Assembly: GCF_017876315.1 (NCBI RefSeq)
Contig: NZ_JAGINU010000001.1
Coordinates: forward strand, 248,001-312,000
Origin: Pseudonocardia parietis
GTDB lineage: Bacteria > Actinomycetota > Actinomycetes > Mycobacteriales > Pseudonocardiaceae
Reading direction: 5' to 3'
DNA: 64,000 bases
The position numbers were made by a program, and so were the translations under genes. Shown here in pieces: positions 57,179 to 64,000 of this stretch. The notes under the pieces were generated by a model that was not told the DNA's origin, made no database searches, and was given only the letters and a program-made list of their open reading frames with translations. The first letter of the stretch is position 1. Each line of letters begins with the position of its first letter.

Positions 57179-57646
57179 ATGCATCCGCTCGTCATCACCG
57201 GCTTGCGCGCGTCTCTCGCCGTCATCGCACTGGGAGCACTGGCCGCGCAGCTGTTGATCGTCGCCATCACCGGGGGCGCTCTCGTGCGCGGCGAGCTGCC
57301 CGGCCCGGGCGTGTTCCACTCGGCCGCCGCGATCGTCGTGATCGCCTGCCTGCAGGTCGCACTCGTCGCGATCTGGGTGCTGCTCTCGATGGTGCAGCGA
57401 GGTGCGATCTTCGACGAGCGGGCGTTCCGGTGGGTCCGGGTGATCGCGGTCGCCGGCCTGGTCGCCGCGGTGATCGTCGGGGTCGTGTGCGCACACATCG
57501 GCGAGCTCGACGACGCTCCCGGCCTGATCCTGGTCGGCGGGGGGATCGGGCTCGTCGGGGTCGCGTTCGCCCTGCTGATGACGGTGATGCTCGGCCTGCT
57601 GCGCAACGCGACCGTGCTGCGCCACGAGCTCGAGGAGGTCGTCTGA
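57179..57646 (+). CDS. DUF2975 membrane protein
   Basis: 155 residues, four membrane helices (about 8-30, 45-70, 88-108 and 118-142) with GAIFDERAFRWVRVIAVAGLV between the second and third. DUF2975 proteins almost always precede a small Cro/CI-type regulator, as here; the pair is thought to link a membrane signal to transcription, but the mechanism is unknown. Stop and next start overlap (TGATG). Confidence 0.85.
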   Translation: MHPLVITGLRASLAVIALGALAAQLLIVAITGGALVRGELPGPGVFHSAAAIVVIACLQVALVAIWVLLSMVQRGAIFDERAFRWVRVIAVAGLVAAVIVGVVCAHIGELDDAPGLILVGGGIGLVGVAFALLMTVMLGLLRNATVLRHELEEVV

Positions 57647-57906
57647 TGGCGATCGTCGTCGATCTCGACGTCGCCCTCGCCCGCCGGAAGATGTCCGTCG
57701 GGGAGTTCGCCGAGGCCGTCGGGCTGAGTCCGGCGAACGTCGCCGTCCTGAAGAACGGACGAGCCAAGGCCGTCCGGTTCACGACGCTCGACGCCGTGTG
57801 CCGGGTGCTCGACTGCCAGCCCGGCGACATCCTGCGCTGGGTGCCCGACGACGAGCCCGTACCCGACGACCGAACCAGCGACGCCCGGACGGGTTCGGCA
57901 TCGTGA
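57646..57906 (+). CDS. XRE (Cro/CI, YozG-like) transcriptional regulator
   Basis: 86 residues. Helix-turn-helix MSVGEFAEAVGLSPANVAVL then KNGRAKAVRFTTLDAVCRVL, ending with CQPGDILRWVPDDE, the standard small DUF2975 partner. The acidic tail is short. Translationally coupled to the membrane protein. Likely autoregulates through the dyad over the -10 box. Confidence 0.88.
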   Translation: MAIVVDLDVALARRKMSVGEFAEAVGLSPANVAVLKNGRAKAVRFTTLDAVCRVLDCQPGDILRWVPDDEPVPDDRTSDARTGSAS

Positions 57907-57915
57907 ACGGGTCGC

Positions 57916-58317
57916 TCACCAACCCCAGGTGCGGGTCGGGGTGATCCGCAGCAGCGTGTGGAACTCGGCGTCGAACCTCACCCGGTCGTACCCCATCGTC
58001 GCGAGATCGGCCTCGTACTTCGCCAGATAACCGGGGAACGACGACGGCGCGGCCTCCTCCACGGTCGCCGTCCCGTCCACGACCCGGACGCTCGCCGCCG
58101 CGGGGTCACTCGTGAATGTGACGACGACCTGCGGGTTCTTCCGGACGTGCCGCACCTTGGCCGCGGTCGCCTCGCTGAAGACGAGCAGGTCGCCGTCGTC
58201 GTACAGGAACCAGACGGGCCGGGTCGTGGGGCGACCGGACGGGGTCACCGTCCCGAGCCACAGCACCAGGTCGGCCGCATGTTCGGTGAGGGCACTGCGG
58301 ACTGCGTCATCGGTCAT
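57916..58317 (-). CDS. PPOX-class F420-dependent oxidoreductase (Rv3369-like)
   Basis: 133 residues. Split-barrel fold: LWLGTVTPSGRPTTRPVWFLYDDGDLLVFS, then ATAAKVRHVRKNPQVVVTF. This matches the actinobacterial PPOX F420-binding family. Substrate unknown. An ATG start; convergent with the XRE gene. Confidence 0.85.
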   Translation of the reverse strand: MTDDAVRSALTEHAADLVLWLGTVTPSGRPTTRPVWFLYDDGDLLVFSEATAAKVRHVRKNPQVVVTFTSDPAAASVRVVDGTATVEEAAPSSFPGYLAKYEADLATMGYDRVRFDAEFHTLLRITPTRTWGW

Positions 58318-58384
58318 GCCGTCGGACGCTAAATGCTGGAGTTCGGTTCAGGTCAACGACCATCAGCGGCGCCTACCATTTGTA

Positions 58385-58398
58385 GTGATTCACATCAC
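58385..58398. promoter_or_regulatory. AT-rich inverted repeat upstream of the DUF6194 gene
   Basis: GTGAT, TCAC, ATCAC, in an AT-rich 120-bp divergent gap between the PPOX and DUF6194 genes. Resembles a GntR/PadR-type half-site pair. Function unproven. Confidence 0.4.
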
Positions 58399-58441
58399 TT
58401 GATTCGCACATTCGTTCGTGAAATCGTGCTCTCTTGGCGAC

Positions 58442-58861
58442 ATGGATTTCGACGAGATCGTCACAGTGCTCGGTCGCTACCCGGACACCCGCCTGATCGA
58501 GGCGAACGGGGACGTCTTCGCGATCCACGATCCCGACTTCGAGGAACGCCCGCGGCAGAGCTGGGCCACCGTCGTCAACTCCGATGTGAACGACTCCGCG
58601 TCCGACCTGGCACGGCCCGGCGTCTACCGGCTGAACATCGGCCTGCCCACGGGCCGGTACCGGGAGCTCTTCCCCGCCGATGCCGAGCACGACGCGACGG
58701 CGCTCGACGTGCTGTTCCCGCACCCGGTCTACGCCTCGTACCACTGGGTGTCGGTCCTCAACCCGGACCGGACGTGGCCGTCGACACGAGGGCTGCTCGA
58801 CGAGGCGCACGCGTTCGCCGTCCGGAAGCACCGGAACGCCGCGGAGCGACGTCGCTCCTGA
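58442..58861 (+). CDS. DUF6194 family protein
   Basis: 139 residues. FDEIVTVLGRYPDTRLIEANGD, SWATVVNSDVNDSASDLARPGVYRLNIGLP, FPHPVYASYHWVSVLNP and the final LLDEAHAFAVRKH are the family pattern, a small alpha/beta fold of unknown activity common in actinomycetes. Start at ATG 58442; an in-frame GTG eight codons earlier is less likely. Confidence 0.8.
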   Translation: MDFDEIVTVLGRYPDTRLIEANGDVFAIHDPDFEERPRQSWATVVNSDVNDSASDLARPGVYRLNIGLPTGRYRELFPADAEHDATALDVLFPHPVYASYHWVSVLNPDRTWPSTRGLLDEAHAFAVRKHRNAAERRRS

Positions 58862-59058
58862 GCCCCGGCGCCGTGCAGGTCGTCGCCCTGCTCCTTCAGC
58901 GGACTCGGCGTTCGACGCCCACCTGCTCGACGAGTTCGAGATACGCCTCACGGTCGCCCAGGGACCAGTGCACGGTGCTCCACGGGGAATGGGACACGGC
59001 GGTGCGTGATCGGGTTCCGAGCCGGTCGTCGACGGCCGGCCGGTACGTCGCAGAAAAT

Positions 59059-59083
59059 AGCTGTGAACCTAAGGTTCACAGCT
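59059..59083. promoter_or_regulatory. 25-bp perfect palindromic operator
   Basis: Twelve-base arms AGCTGTGAACCT and AGGTTCACAGCT around one A. TACCAT (59086-59091) follows as a likely -10 box, putting transcription start at about 59098-59099, where the GTG start of the next gene lies. The dyad covers the -35 position, as for an autorepressor. Confidence 0.7.
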
Positions 59084-59098
59084 GCTACCATCATCGGC

Positions 59099-59725
59099 GT
59101 GAACCACAAGTTGACAGAGATGACGGATGCGCGACTGTCCGAGGTCACCGCGGTGGCCGACCCAGGCCCCAAGCCCGACGACCGGCCCGCCGAACAGGCG
59201 CGCCGGCACCGCGCCCTGACCGGGGTGCGCGCGGCACTCGACGTCGAGGTCGAGGTCACCGCCGACGCGGCCGCAGCCACCGCGAGCCGGGCGGAGACGG
59301 CTGCCTGGCTCGGCGCGAGCCTGGCCGACCTGGCCGCCGTCACCGGACACTCCCGCCAGGCCGCCCGCAAGCGCTGGCCGGCACTCGGCCCGATCGCCCG
59401 GCGACGTCGCTGGCTCGGCCACCACGTCGACGAACTGCTGTGGGCAGCCGATCTCGTGCTGGCGAACGCGCCGGCGCTGCCCGCGACGCTCACCGAGGGC
59501 CTCGCCGACCAGGTCGCCGCCGTCCGCGCCGAGCTCGAGGGCGACACCGGTGGCGACCCGACGGCGCGCTGGCGGATGCTCGACGATCTGGTCGACCGGC
59601 GGCTACGGGCGGTCGCGGCCGCCGGGGACCCCGGCGACGAGCAGGCGGAGTTCGCCCGGCACGGGACCGCGGGCGTCGTCGCCTACTACGACCACGCCAC
59701 CCGGCGTGACGACAGCGACGAGTGA
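59099..59725 (+). CDS. Hypothetical protein, possible autoregulated DNA-binding protein
   Basis: 208 residues from GTG 59099 (201 from ATG 59120). No family recognised with confidence. The middle, TAAWLGASLADLAAVTGHSR then QAARKRWPALGPIARRRRWL, reads like a helix-turn-helix followed by a basic segment, found in small actinobacterial proteins with ArsR/MarR-like use; the N-terminus is acidic and the C-terminus helical. The operator at 59059 supports a regulatory role. The 58862-59058 gap before it shows no convincing gene. Confidence 0.6.
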   Translation: MNHKLTEMTDARLSEVTAVADPGPKPDDRPAEQARRHRALTGVRAALDVEVEVTADAAAATASRAETAAWLGASLADLAAVTGHSRQAARKRWPALGPIARRRRWLGHHVDELLWAADLVLANAPALPATLTEGLADQVAAVRAELEGDTGGDPTARWRMLDDLVDRRLRAVAAAGDPGDEQAEFARHGTAGVVAYYDHATRRDDSDE

Positions 59726-59811
59726 CCACACCTTCGTCGGGAGGCGGCCGGCCGCCTCCCGACGTCCGTCCGGCCGGGCCTCGAGCCGCATGTCCCGGAT
59801 ACGGTGCGCCC

Positions 59812-60300
59812 ATGCCCGTGATCAGGCCGTATGCGGACGAGTACCGGCGCGCCATACTCGATCTCTCGCTTCGGGCCTGGGAGCCGGTCTTCCCCCGGAC
59901 CCGCGAGGCGGTGCCGCGCTTCGTGTACGACGCGTTCTATCCCGACGGATGGGAGCAACGGCAGCTCGCCGACCTGACCGCCGTCCTCGACGGCGAGCCA
60001 CGGAACATCGACGTGGCGCTCGTGACCGGGGTCGTCGCGGGATGGGTCTGCACCAGGCTCCACCGCGAGGACGACATGGGCGAGATCTACGTTCTCGCGG
60101 TCGATCCGGACCACCAGCGCCACGGCGTCGGGACGGCCCTCACCGCGCGTTCCTTCGAACGTGTCCGGGCCGCCGGGCTACGCATGGTGATGGTCGAGAC
60201 CGGCGACGATCCCGGCCATGCCCCGGCACGTGCCACCTACGAGGCGATCGGTTTCGAACGGTGGCCCGTCGCCCGCTACTTCAAGGACCTGACCACGTAG
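59812..60300 (+). CDS. GNAT family N-acetyltransferase
   Basis: 162 residues. MPVIRPYADEYRRAILDLSL opening, VAGWVCTRLHREDDMGEIYVLAVDPDHQRHG with acetyl-CoA loop HQRHGVGTALT, then MVETGDDPGHAPARATYEAIGFE. Acceptor unknown. ATG at 59812 gives the family-typical N-terminus. Confidence 0.88.
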   Translation: MPVIRPYADEYRRAILDLSLRAWEPVFPRTREAVPRFVYDAFYPDGWEQRQLADLTAVLDGEPRNIDVALVTGVVAGWVCTRLHREDDMGEIYVLAVDPDHQRHGVGTALTARSFERVRAAGLRMVMVETGDDPGHAPARATYEAIGFERWPVARYFKDLTT

Positions 60301-60314
60301 AGGTCGGCCCGGGC

Positions 60315-60476
60315 TCAGTGGCGGCCGCCGCCCTTGCCCCCGCCGAACTTCCTCATCATCTCCTGCGCCTTTGCCCGGTGCTTCGGGTCCTGCGCGAGGC
60401 GCTTCGCTTGCTCGGTGTACTTCCTGCCCTGCGGGCTGCGCAGGAACGCGGACACCTTCTGGATCAGGCCGGCCAT
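60315..60476 (-). CDS. 53-residue basic protein
   Basis: Sequence opens MAGLIQKVSAFLRSPQGRKY and ends FGGGKGGGRH. GGAGGAG lies four bases before the ATG. It resembles a family of short actinobacterial proteins with LRSPQGR and a Lys/Arg-rich helix; function unknown, perhaps nucleic-acid or membrane binding. Too short for many gene callers. Convergent with the acetyltransferase gene. Confidence 0.72.
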   Translation of the reverse strand: MAGLIQKVSAFLRSPQGRKYTEQAKRLAQDPKHRAKAQEMMRKFGGGKGGGRH

Positions 60477-60548
60477 GGTTCTCCTCCATCGTGTCGGGCG
60501 TGCTCACCAGCGTACGGACGTGCAACCCTGAACGATGACGACGGCGTC

Positions 60549-60740
60549 CTACGCGTGCGAGGTCTCGGAGACATCGACCATCTCGGAGCCTTCGCGGTGG
60601 GTCCGCTCGAGCCCCCATTCACCCAGCGGCCCGAGCGCCTGGTTGAGCGTCCGCCCGTGTTCGGTCAGGTTGCCGCTGACCACGTCGAGCGCAGCGTCGA
60701 TACCGCAGATGTAGGGCCCGTTCCTCGGCGCTCTGGCCAC
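60549..60740 (-). pseudogene. HxlR-family regulator remnant with internal deletion
   Basis: The GTG at 60740 with a GGGGAG site opens VARAPRNGPYICGIDAALDV, the start of an HxlR regulator, but VSGN is followed at once by LTEHGRTLNQALGPLGEWG, the C-terminal helix. The whole winged helix (about 50 residues, usually GGKWK to YSLT) is missing in frame, leaving 63 residues that cannot form the DNA-binding domain. Divergent from another broken gene. Confidence 0.8.
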
Positions 60741-60761
60741 AGCTGACTCCCCGACGAATTG

Positions 60762-61477
60762 GTGAGTACCGCCCGCACCCTCCTTGCCGCCGGACACCCG
60801 GTCACCGTCTGGAACCGCACTGCAGGCCGGGCCGACGACCTCGTCGCCGAGGGTGCGCTACGTGCCGCGACGCCGGCAGCGGCGGTCACGGCGAGCGACC
60901 TGGCGATCCTCAGCCTCACCGACTATCAGGCGATGTACGACATCCTCGGTTCCGCCACCGGCTCGCTCGCCGGCCGGACGCTGGTCAACCTGAGCTCGGA
61001 CACTCCCGACCGGACCCGTGCGGCGGCGACCTGGACTCAGGGTCATGGCGCCGGATTCCTCGCCGGCGGCGTCATGACTCCGGCGCCGATGGTCGGCACG
61101 GAAGCGGCCTACGTCTACTACAGCGGCCCCGCCGACGTTCTCGATCGCCGCCGGACGACGCTGGAACCGATCGGCACACCGAAGTACCTGGGCGAGGACG
61201 CGGGCCTCGCCCAACTGATGTACCAGGCCCAGCTCGACGTCTTCCTCAGCACCCTGTCCGCGCTGATGCACGCGACGGCGATGATGGGCAGTACGGGAAT
61301 GAAGGCCCGAGAGGTGCTGCCGGAGCTGCTCGCCCTCACCGACTCCATCGGCGACATGCTGCGAGCCGGCGAGCAGGTGCCCCCGGGTGCCGCGCTGGAC
61401 ACCGGGCAGCACCCCGGCGACCTCAGCACGGCGACAACTGGACCCGCATCATCGACGGCATCCGCGACCCGCGCTGA
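60762..61477 (+). pseudogene. 6PGDH-like/imine-reductase-like NAD(P)-dependent oxidoreductase, degraded
   Basis: Reads RTLLAAGHPVTVWNRTAGRA then NLSSDTPDRTRAAATW and YQAQLDVFLSTLSALMHATA, a beta-hydroxyacid-dehydrogenase/imine-reductase relative. The N-terminal Rossmann strand with GxGxMG is absent. At HPGDLSTA the frame shifts: the true C-terminal end GDNWTRIIDGIRDPR is found in another frame, stopping at 61477, with about 35 family residues missing between. So the gene has a 5' truncation and an internal frameshifting deletion. Confidence 0.8.
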
Positions 61478-61481
61478 CGGT

Positions 61482-62195
61482 CTACCGCTCGGCCCGGTGA
61501 TAGGTCACCGCACCCATCCGGGTCCGCCGGTGCCCGACGATCGACGACGCGCCGAACCCGGCCTCGGCCAGCAGGTCCGGCACCGGCCGGGCGGCGCCGT
61601 GTCCGTGGCCGTGTCCGTGGCCGTGGCCGTCCCCCTGGCCATGACCGTGGCCCTGGCCTTGGCCCTCGCCGGGTGCGCCGTGCCGGAGCAGCGCGGACAG
61701 CACCTTGTTCAGCGGCGCCATCGGCCCGGACACGCGCGGGTCGGCGTCCAGGTCGACCAGGTGCAGGCTGCCTCCCGGCGCGAGCACCCGGTGGGTCTCG
61801 CGCAATGCCACCACCTGCTCGTCCGCGGGGAGGTGGTGCAGCATGAGCGAGGACAGGACCCGGTCGACGCTGCCGTCGGCGTAGGGAAGCTCGGCGGCGT
61901 AGCCGTGGTCGAGCTGCAGCGGGAGACCCTCGGCAGCGGCCTTGCGGCGCGCCAGGGCGAGTGCGTCGGGGTCCGGGTCGAGCCCGATCACCGTCGCCGT
62001 CGGCACCGCCTGCTTCGCCCGCAGGATCACGTTCCCGGTGCCACAGCCGATCTCCAGCACGGTCGAGCCGGGCTGGATCCCCGCCTGTGCCACGAGCGGC
62101 CAGTAGATCGCGGTCGTGCCCATCAGCCGGGCGAAGCCGTCGTAGCCGGGCAGGAACCGCGGGTTGACGAGTGCGGGCAGGTAGTCGGTACTCAA
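61482..62195 (-). CDS. Class I SAM-dependent methyltransferase with a Gly-His tract
   Basis: 237 residues from a TTG at 62195 (GGAGGGG just ahead). Motif I VLEIGCGTGNVILRAKQ, motif II/III DGSVDRVLSSLMLHHLPADE, RVLAPGGSLHLVDLD. Between the core and the last strand is a Gly-His/Gln/Asp tract of about 24 residues (DNA 61597-61671) made of hexamer repeats, not part of the fold. It may bind metal or be neutral. Divergent from the AraC gene. Confidence 0.85.
   Translation of the reverse strand: MSTDYLPALVNPRFLPGYDGFARLMGTTAIYWPLVAQAGIQPGSTVLEIGCGTGNVILRAKQAVPTATVIGLDPDPDALALARRKAAAEGLPLQLDHGYAAELPYADGSVDRVLSSLMLHHLPADEQVVALRETHRVLAPGGSLHLVDLDADPRVSGPMAPLNKVLSALLRHGAPGEGQGQGHGHGQGDGHGHGHGHGHGAARPVPDLLAEAGFGASSIVGHRRTRMGAVTYHRAER
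61597..61671 (-). repeat. Hexanucleotide repeats encoding a Gly-His tract
   Basis: About a dozen variants of GGCCAC/GGACAC on the minus strand inside the methyltransferase gene, in frame, giving alternating Gly and His with Gln, Asp and Glu substitutions. Confidence 0.8.
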
Positions 62196-62276
62196 GACCC
62201 CTCCATGGTACGAAAGTCGTGTGCTGTACCCAGCATTCGACGTCGTCGACCTGCTTGCAATGGAGGATGTGCGGTC

Positions 62277-63164
62277 ATGACGGGACGTTCTTCGGATGTC
62301 CCCCTGCTCGGCTTCGCGCACTCGCCGGTCCCGATCGCCGTCCGGCACTGGACCGACGGGGCGGCGCACGGCGCACGGCCGGTCCACGGCGTGCACGCGC
62401 ACGACTTCCTGCTCCTGCTCTACGTCGTGTCCGGCCGCTGGGTGCGCCATGTCGACGGTCGTGAGTGGGAGCTCGGCTCGGGCGACGCGTTCGTCGTCGC
62501 GCCGGGCGCGGTGGTCGGCGCCGAGGACGACGGGGCCGGGCCCTCGACGGCCGACGGCGAGGGCTGGACGGTCGTCTTCCCGGTGGAGGCCGTCGACCCG
62601 GGTGCCGCCGCACCGCTGGCGTCCTGGCGCGGTCACCCGCTGCTGGCACCGTTCGTCGGCCGCCACCGCGGCGGCGGGCAGCGGCTGCCGGTCCCGCCCG
62701 CGGACCGGCCGGACTGGACCGCAAGGCTCACCGCGCTGGAGGCTGAGCTGACCGGCCGTCGCGACGGCTACGCCGACGCCGCCCGGGCCCACCTCACCCT
62801 GTTGCTGGTCGCGCTCGGCCGGCTCCAGGACGACGTCCCGGCCGAGGCCGCCGATCCGCAGCTGGCCGCGGTGTTCGAGCTGATCGAGGCCCGGTTCCGC
62901 GAGCCGATCTCGCTGCGCGACGTCGCGGCCGGCCTCGGCCTCACCCCCGGTCACCTCACGACCGTCGTCGGTCGCGAGACCGGGCGCACGGTCCAGCAGT
63001 GGATCACCGAGCGCCGGCTGCGGGAGGCCCGGCGACTGCTCGTCGACACCGATCTGACGATCACCGAGATCGGCTCCCGGGTCGGGTACCGCGACGCCGG
63101 CTATTTCGTCCGGCGCTTCCGGGCGGCGCACGGAACGAGCCCGGCCGCCTGGCGCGCGGGCTGA
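62277..63164 (+). CDS. AraC family transcriptional regulator
   Basis: 295 residues. N-terminal cupin (VHGVHAHDFLLLLYVVSGRW, about 35-120) and C-terminal double helix-turn-helix (SLRDVAAGLGLTPGHLTTVV and LTITEIGSRVGYRDAGYFVR then RFRAAHGTSPAAWR). The cupin suggests a small-molecule ligand. GGAGG lies ten bases before the ATG. Divergent from the methyltransferase across 81 bases, so it may control it. Confidence 0.9.
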   Translation: MTGRSSDVPLLGFAHSPVPIAVRHWTDGAAHGARPVHGVHAHDFLLLLYVVSGRWVRHVDGREWELGSGDAFVVAPGAVVGAEDDGAGPSTADGEGWTVVFPVEAVDPGAAAPLASWRGHPLLAPFVGRHRGGGQRLPVPPADRPDWTARLTALEAELTGRRDGYADAARAHLTLLLVALGRLQDDVPAEAADPQLAAVFELIEARFREPISLRDVAAGLGLTPGHLTTVVGRETGRTVQQWITERRLREARRLLVDTDLTITEIGSRVGYRDAGYFVRRFRAAHGTSPAAWRAG

Positions 63165-63281
63165 CCGGCGCCGCTCCGGGGTCTCGCCACGGCTACTGTC
63201 GATGAATGGAAGATCACGTCGGCCCGCGCGACGGGCACCTGATCGTGCCCGCGCACCGCCGGTGAGGCGGAGCCGTCGCCC

Positions 63282-63893
63282 GTGATCGCGGACGTGCTGT
63301 TCTCCGTGGCCGGCTCGCTGGGGCCGGGCGTGCTGGTCGTCGCCGCCCTCGTCCTGGTCGCGGAGTCCGGCCTGCTGATCGGTGTGGTCCTTCCCGGAAT
63401 CAGCGTGACCGTCGGGCTCGGGGTCCTGGCCGGGACCGGAGTGGTGCCGGCCCCGGCAGGCGGTGCCGCCGCCGTCGCGGCAGCGGTGGCCGGCCCCAGC
63501 CTCGGCTACTGGCGGGCCCGCCGGCACGGCATCGCGGGGCTGCGGGAGGACGGCCGGGTTCCGGCCCCGGTACGCCGGATCCTGGCGCTCGCACAGGACC
63601 GGCCGGGGCTCGCCGTGCTCGTCGGGCAGTGGTTCGCGGTGGCCCGGACGTTGGTGCCGCGGCTCGCGGGCCACACCCTGACCTACCCCCGCTTCGCCGC
63701 GCTCAGCGTGCCGGTGGCGGCCGGATGGGCGCTCGCGACGTTCGGGCTCGGCCTGCTGCTCGTCACCGGCTCGACGGCGGCGGCGCGCGTCGTGTCCGCC
63801 CAGCAGACGCTGGCGAGCCTGCTGCTGGCCGGGCTGGTCGGCGTTCTGCTGTGGACGGTCGTGCGGTCGATCAGGCGCGCGCGCCGAGCGTGA
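63282..63893 (+). CDS. DedA/SNARE-associated-like membrane protein
   Basis: 203 residues from GTG. Hydrophobic segments near 8-35, 40-70, 140-160 and 175-195; ESGLLIGVVLPGISVTVGLG, ARRHGIAGLR and QWFAVARTLVPRLAG recall the E-x-x-x-P-G and F-x-R-x-x-P-x-x-G motifs of the DedA family, which handles membrane lipids such as undecaprenyl phosphate. Shortened compared with typical DedA. The gap before it (63165-63281) holds only a 19-codon frame that I do not count. Confidence 0.78.
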   Translation: MIADVLFSVAGSLGPGVLVVAALVLVAESGLLIGVVLPGISVTVGLGVLAGTGVVPAPAGGAAAVAAAVAGPSLGYWRARRHGIAGLREDGRVPAPVRRILALAQDRPGLAVLVGQWFAVARTLVPRLAGHTLTYPRFAALSVPVAAGWALATFGLGLLLVTGSTAAARVVSAQQTLASLLLAGLVGVLLWTVVRSIRRARRA

Positions 63894-63909
63894 GGTCGCC
63901 GTCGGGGTG

Positions 63910-64000
63910 TCAGGAGGAGCTCGGGCGCTGCCACGCCAGGAGGCGTGCGGTGGTGGCCTGCCGCACCTCGTCGTGCTGGTTGAGTGTCTGTTGCTCGACG
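63910..64000 (-). CDS. C-terminal end of a gene running off the window, possibly MaoC-type dehydratase
   Basis: The last 29 codons before the TGA (63910-63912) read VEQQTLNQHDEVRQATTARL then LAWQRPSSS. The NQHDEV-x-x-x-T-x-R-L-L pattern resembles the final strand of MaoC hot-dog dehydratases (NQxGEVVxxGTAxLL). Too short for certainty; the start lies beyond 64000. Confidence 0.35.
   Translation of the reverse strand, partial: VEQQTLNQHDEVRQATTARLLAWQRPSSS

Noticed and set aside
58862..59058. Minus-strand frame with WSLGDREAYLELVEQVGVERRVR
   Set aside because: Reads protein-like but short, start unclear, and overlaps the operator region upstream; could be a gene remnant but I cannot support it.
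63206..63265. 19-codon frame MEDHVGPRDGHLIVPAHRR before the DedA-like gene
   Set aside because: No ribosome-binding site worth the name and no recognised homologue; could be a leader peptide but nothing supports it.

Overview
The window comes from a high-GC actinomycete. Hand-counted 60-base lines give roughly 62-77% G+C, GTG and TTG starts are common, and the gene families are actinobacterial: an MshC-like mycothiol ligase, an F420-type luciferase-like oxidoreductase, a PPOX protein, a Pat-type aminotransferase, and an arylsulfatase beside its formylglycine-generating enzyme. The overall style suggests Pseudonocardia or a close relative in Pseudonocardiaceae; that is inference, since there is no rRNA in the window. 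It reads as chromosomal. I see no prophage, transposase, CRISPR array or replication origin.

Layout. 0-4.7 kb: end of a rhodanese protein, homogentisate 1,2-dioxygenase with a coupled methyltransferase, an MshC-like ligase and an SDR. 4.7-7.2 kb: a tryptophan/phenylalanine 2-monooxygenase-like flavoenzyme coupled to a nitrilase-fold amidase (amino acid to amide to arylacetate). 7.2-10.7 kb: phosphoketolase and acetate kinase. 11-12.4 kb: a small membrane protein and a sulfite-oxidase-fold molybdoenzyme. 12.4-25 kb: a minus-strand aromatic block with the whole ortho-cleavage route from phenol to succinyl-CoA and acetyl-CoA: pheA2, pheA1, catA, catB, catC, ribF-like, SnoaL-like, pcaD, a repeat island, pcaI, pcaJ, pcaF, a 2-methylfumaryl-CoA-isomerase-like CoA transferase and a small GntR protein. 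A divergent IclR regulator sits at its head. 25-31 kb: a soluble two-component pair, an acyl-CoA ligase, an LLM oxidoreductase and a SulP transporter. 31-36 kb: an AcoR/MimR-like regulator divergent from an esterase and a Baeyer-Villiger monooxygenase. 36-39.7 kb: LysR, acyl-CoA dehydrogenase, CoA transferase, membrane protein. 39.9-43.2 kb: arylsulfatase and its formylglycine-generating enzyme. 44.4-44.7 kb: tRNA-Arg and tRNA-Ser. 44.8-64 kb: acetoacetyl-CoA synthetase, a dienelactone-hydrolase homologue with altered catalytic residues, aromatic aminotransferase, an atypical response regulator, a membrane-anchored GH16 glucanase, a GMC oxidoreductase, an M18 peptidase, a salicylate-hydroxylase-like flavoprotein, a leaderless DUF2975/XRE pair, several small proteins, a decayed HxlR/imine-reductase-like locus, a methyltransferase with a Gly-His tract, an AraC regulator, a DedA-like protein and the end of a possible MaoC dehydratase.

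How the genes work together. The dominant theme is catabolism of aromatic and cyclic compounds into acyl-CoAs. PheA1/PheA2 feed catechol to CatABC, PcaD, PcaIJ and PcaF. The salicylate-hydroxylase-like enzyme could add catechol. Homogentisate dioxygenase and the monooxygenase-amidase pair serve aromatic amino acids. The BVMO-esterase pair would open ketones through esters or lactones. The FAD-synthetase-like gene inside the cat operon fits a flavin-heavy pathway.

The most unusual material is non-coding: two families of 63-64 bp nested palindromes (three and two copies), a structured repeat island of about 0.8 kb inside the catechol operon, and related 9-bp tandem repeats at two convergent gene junctions.
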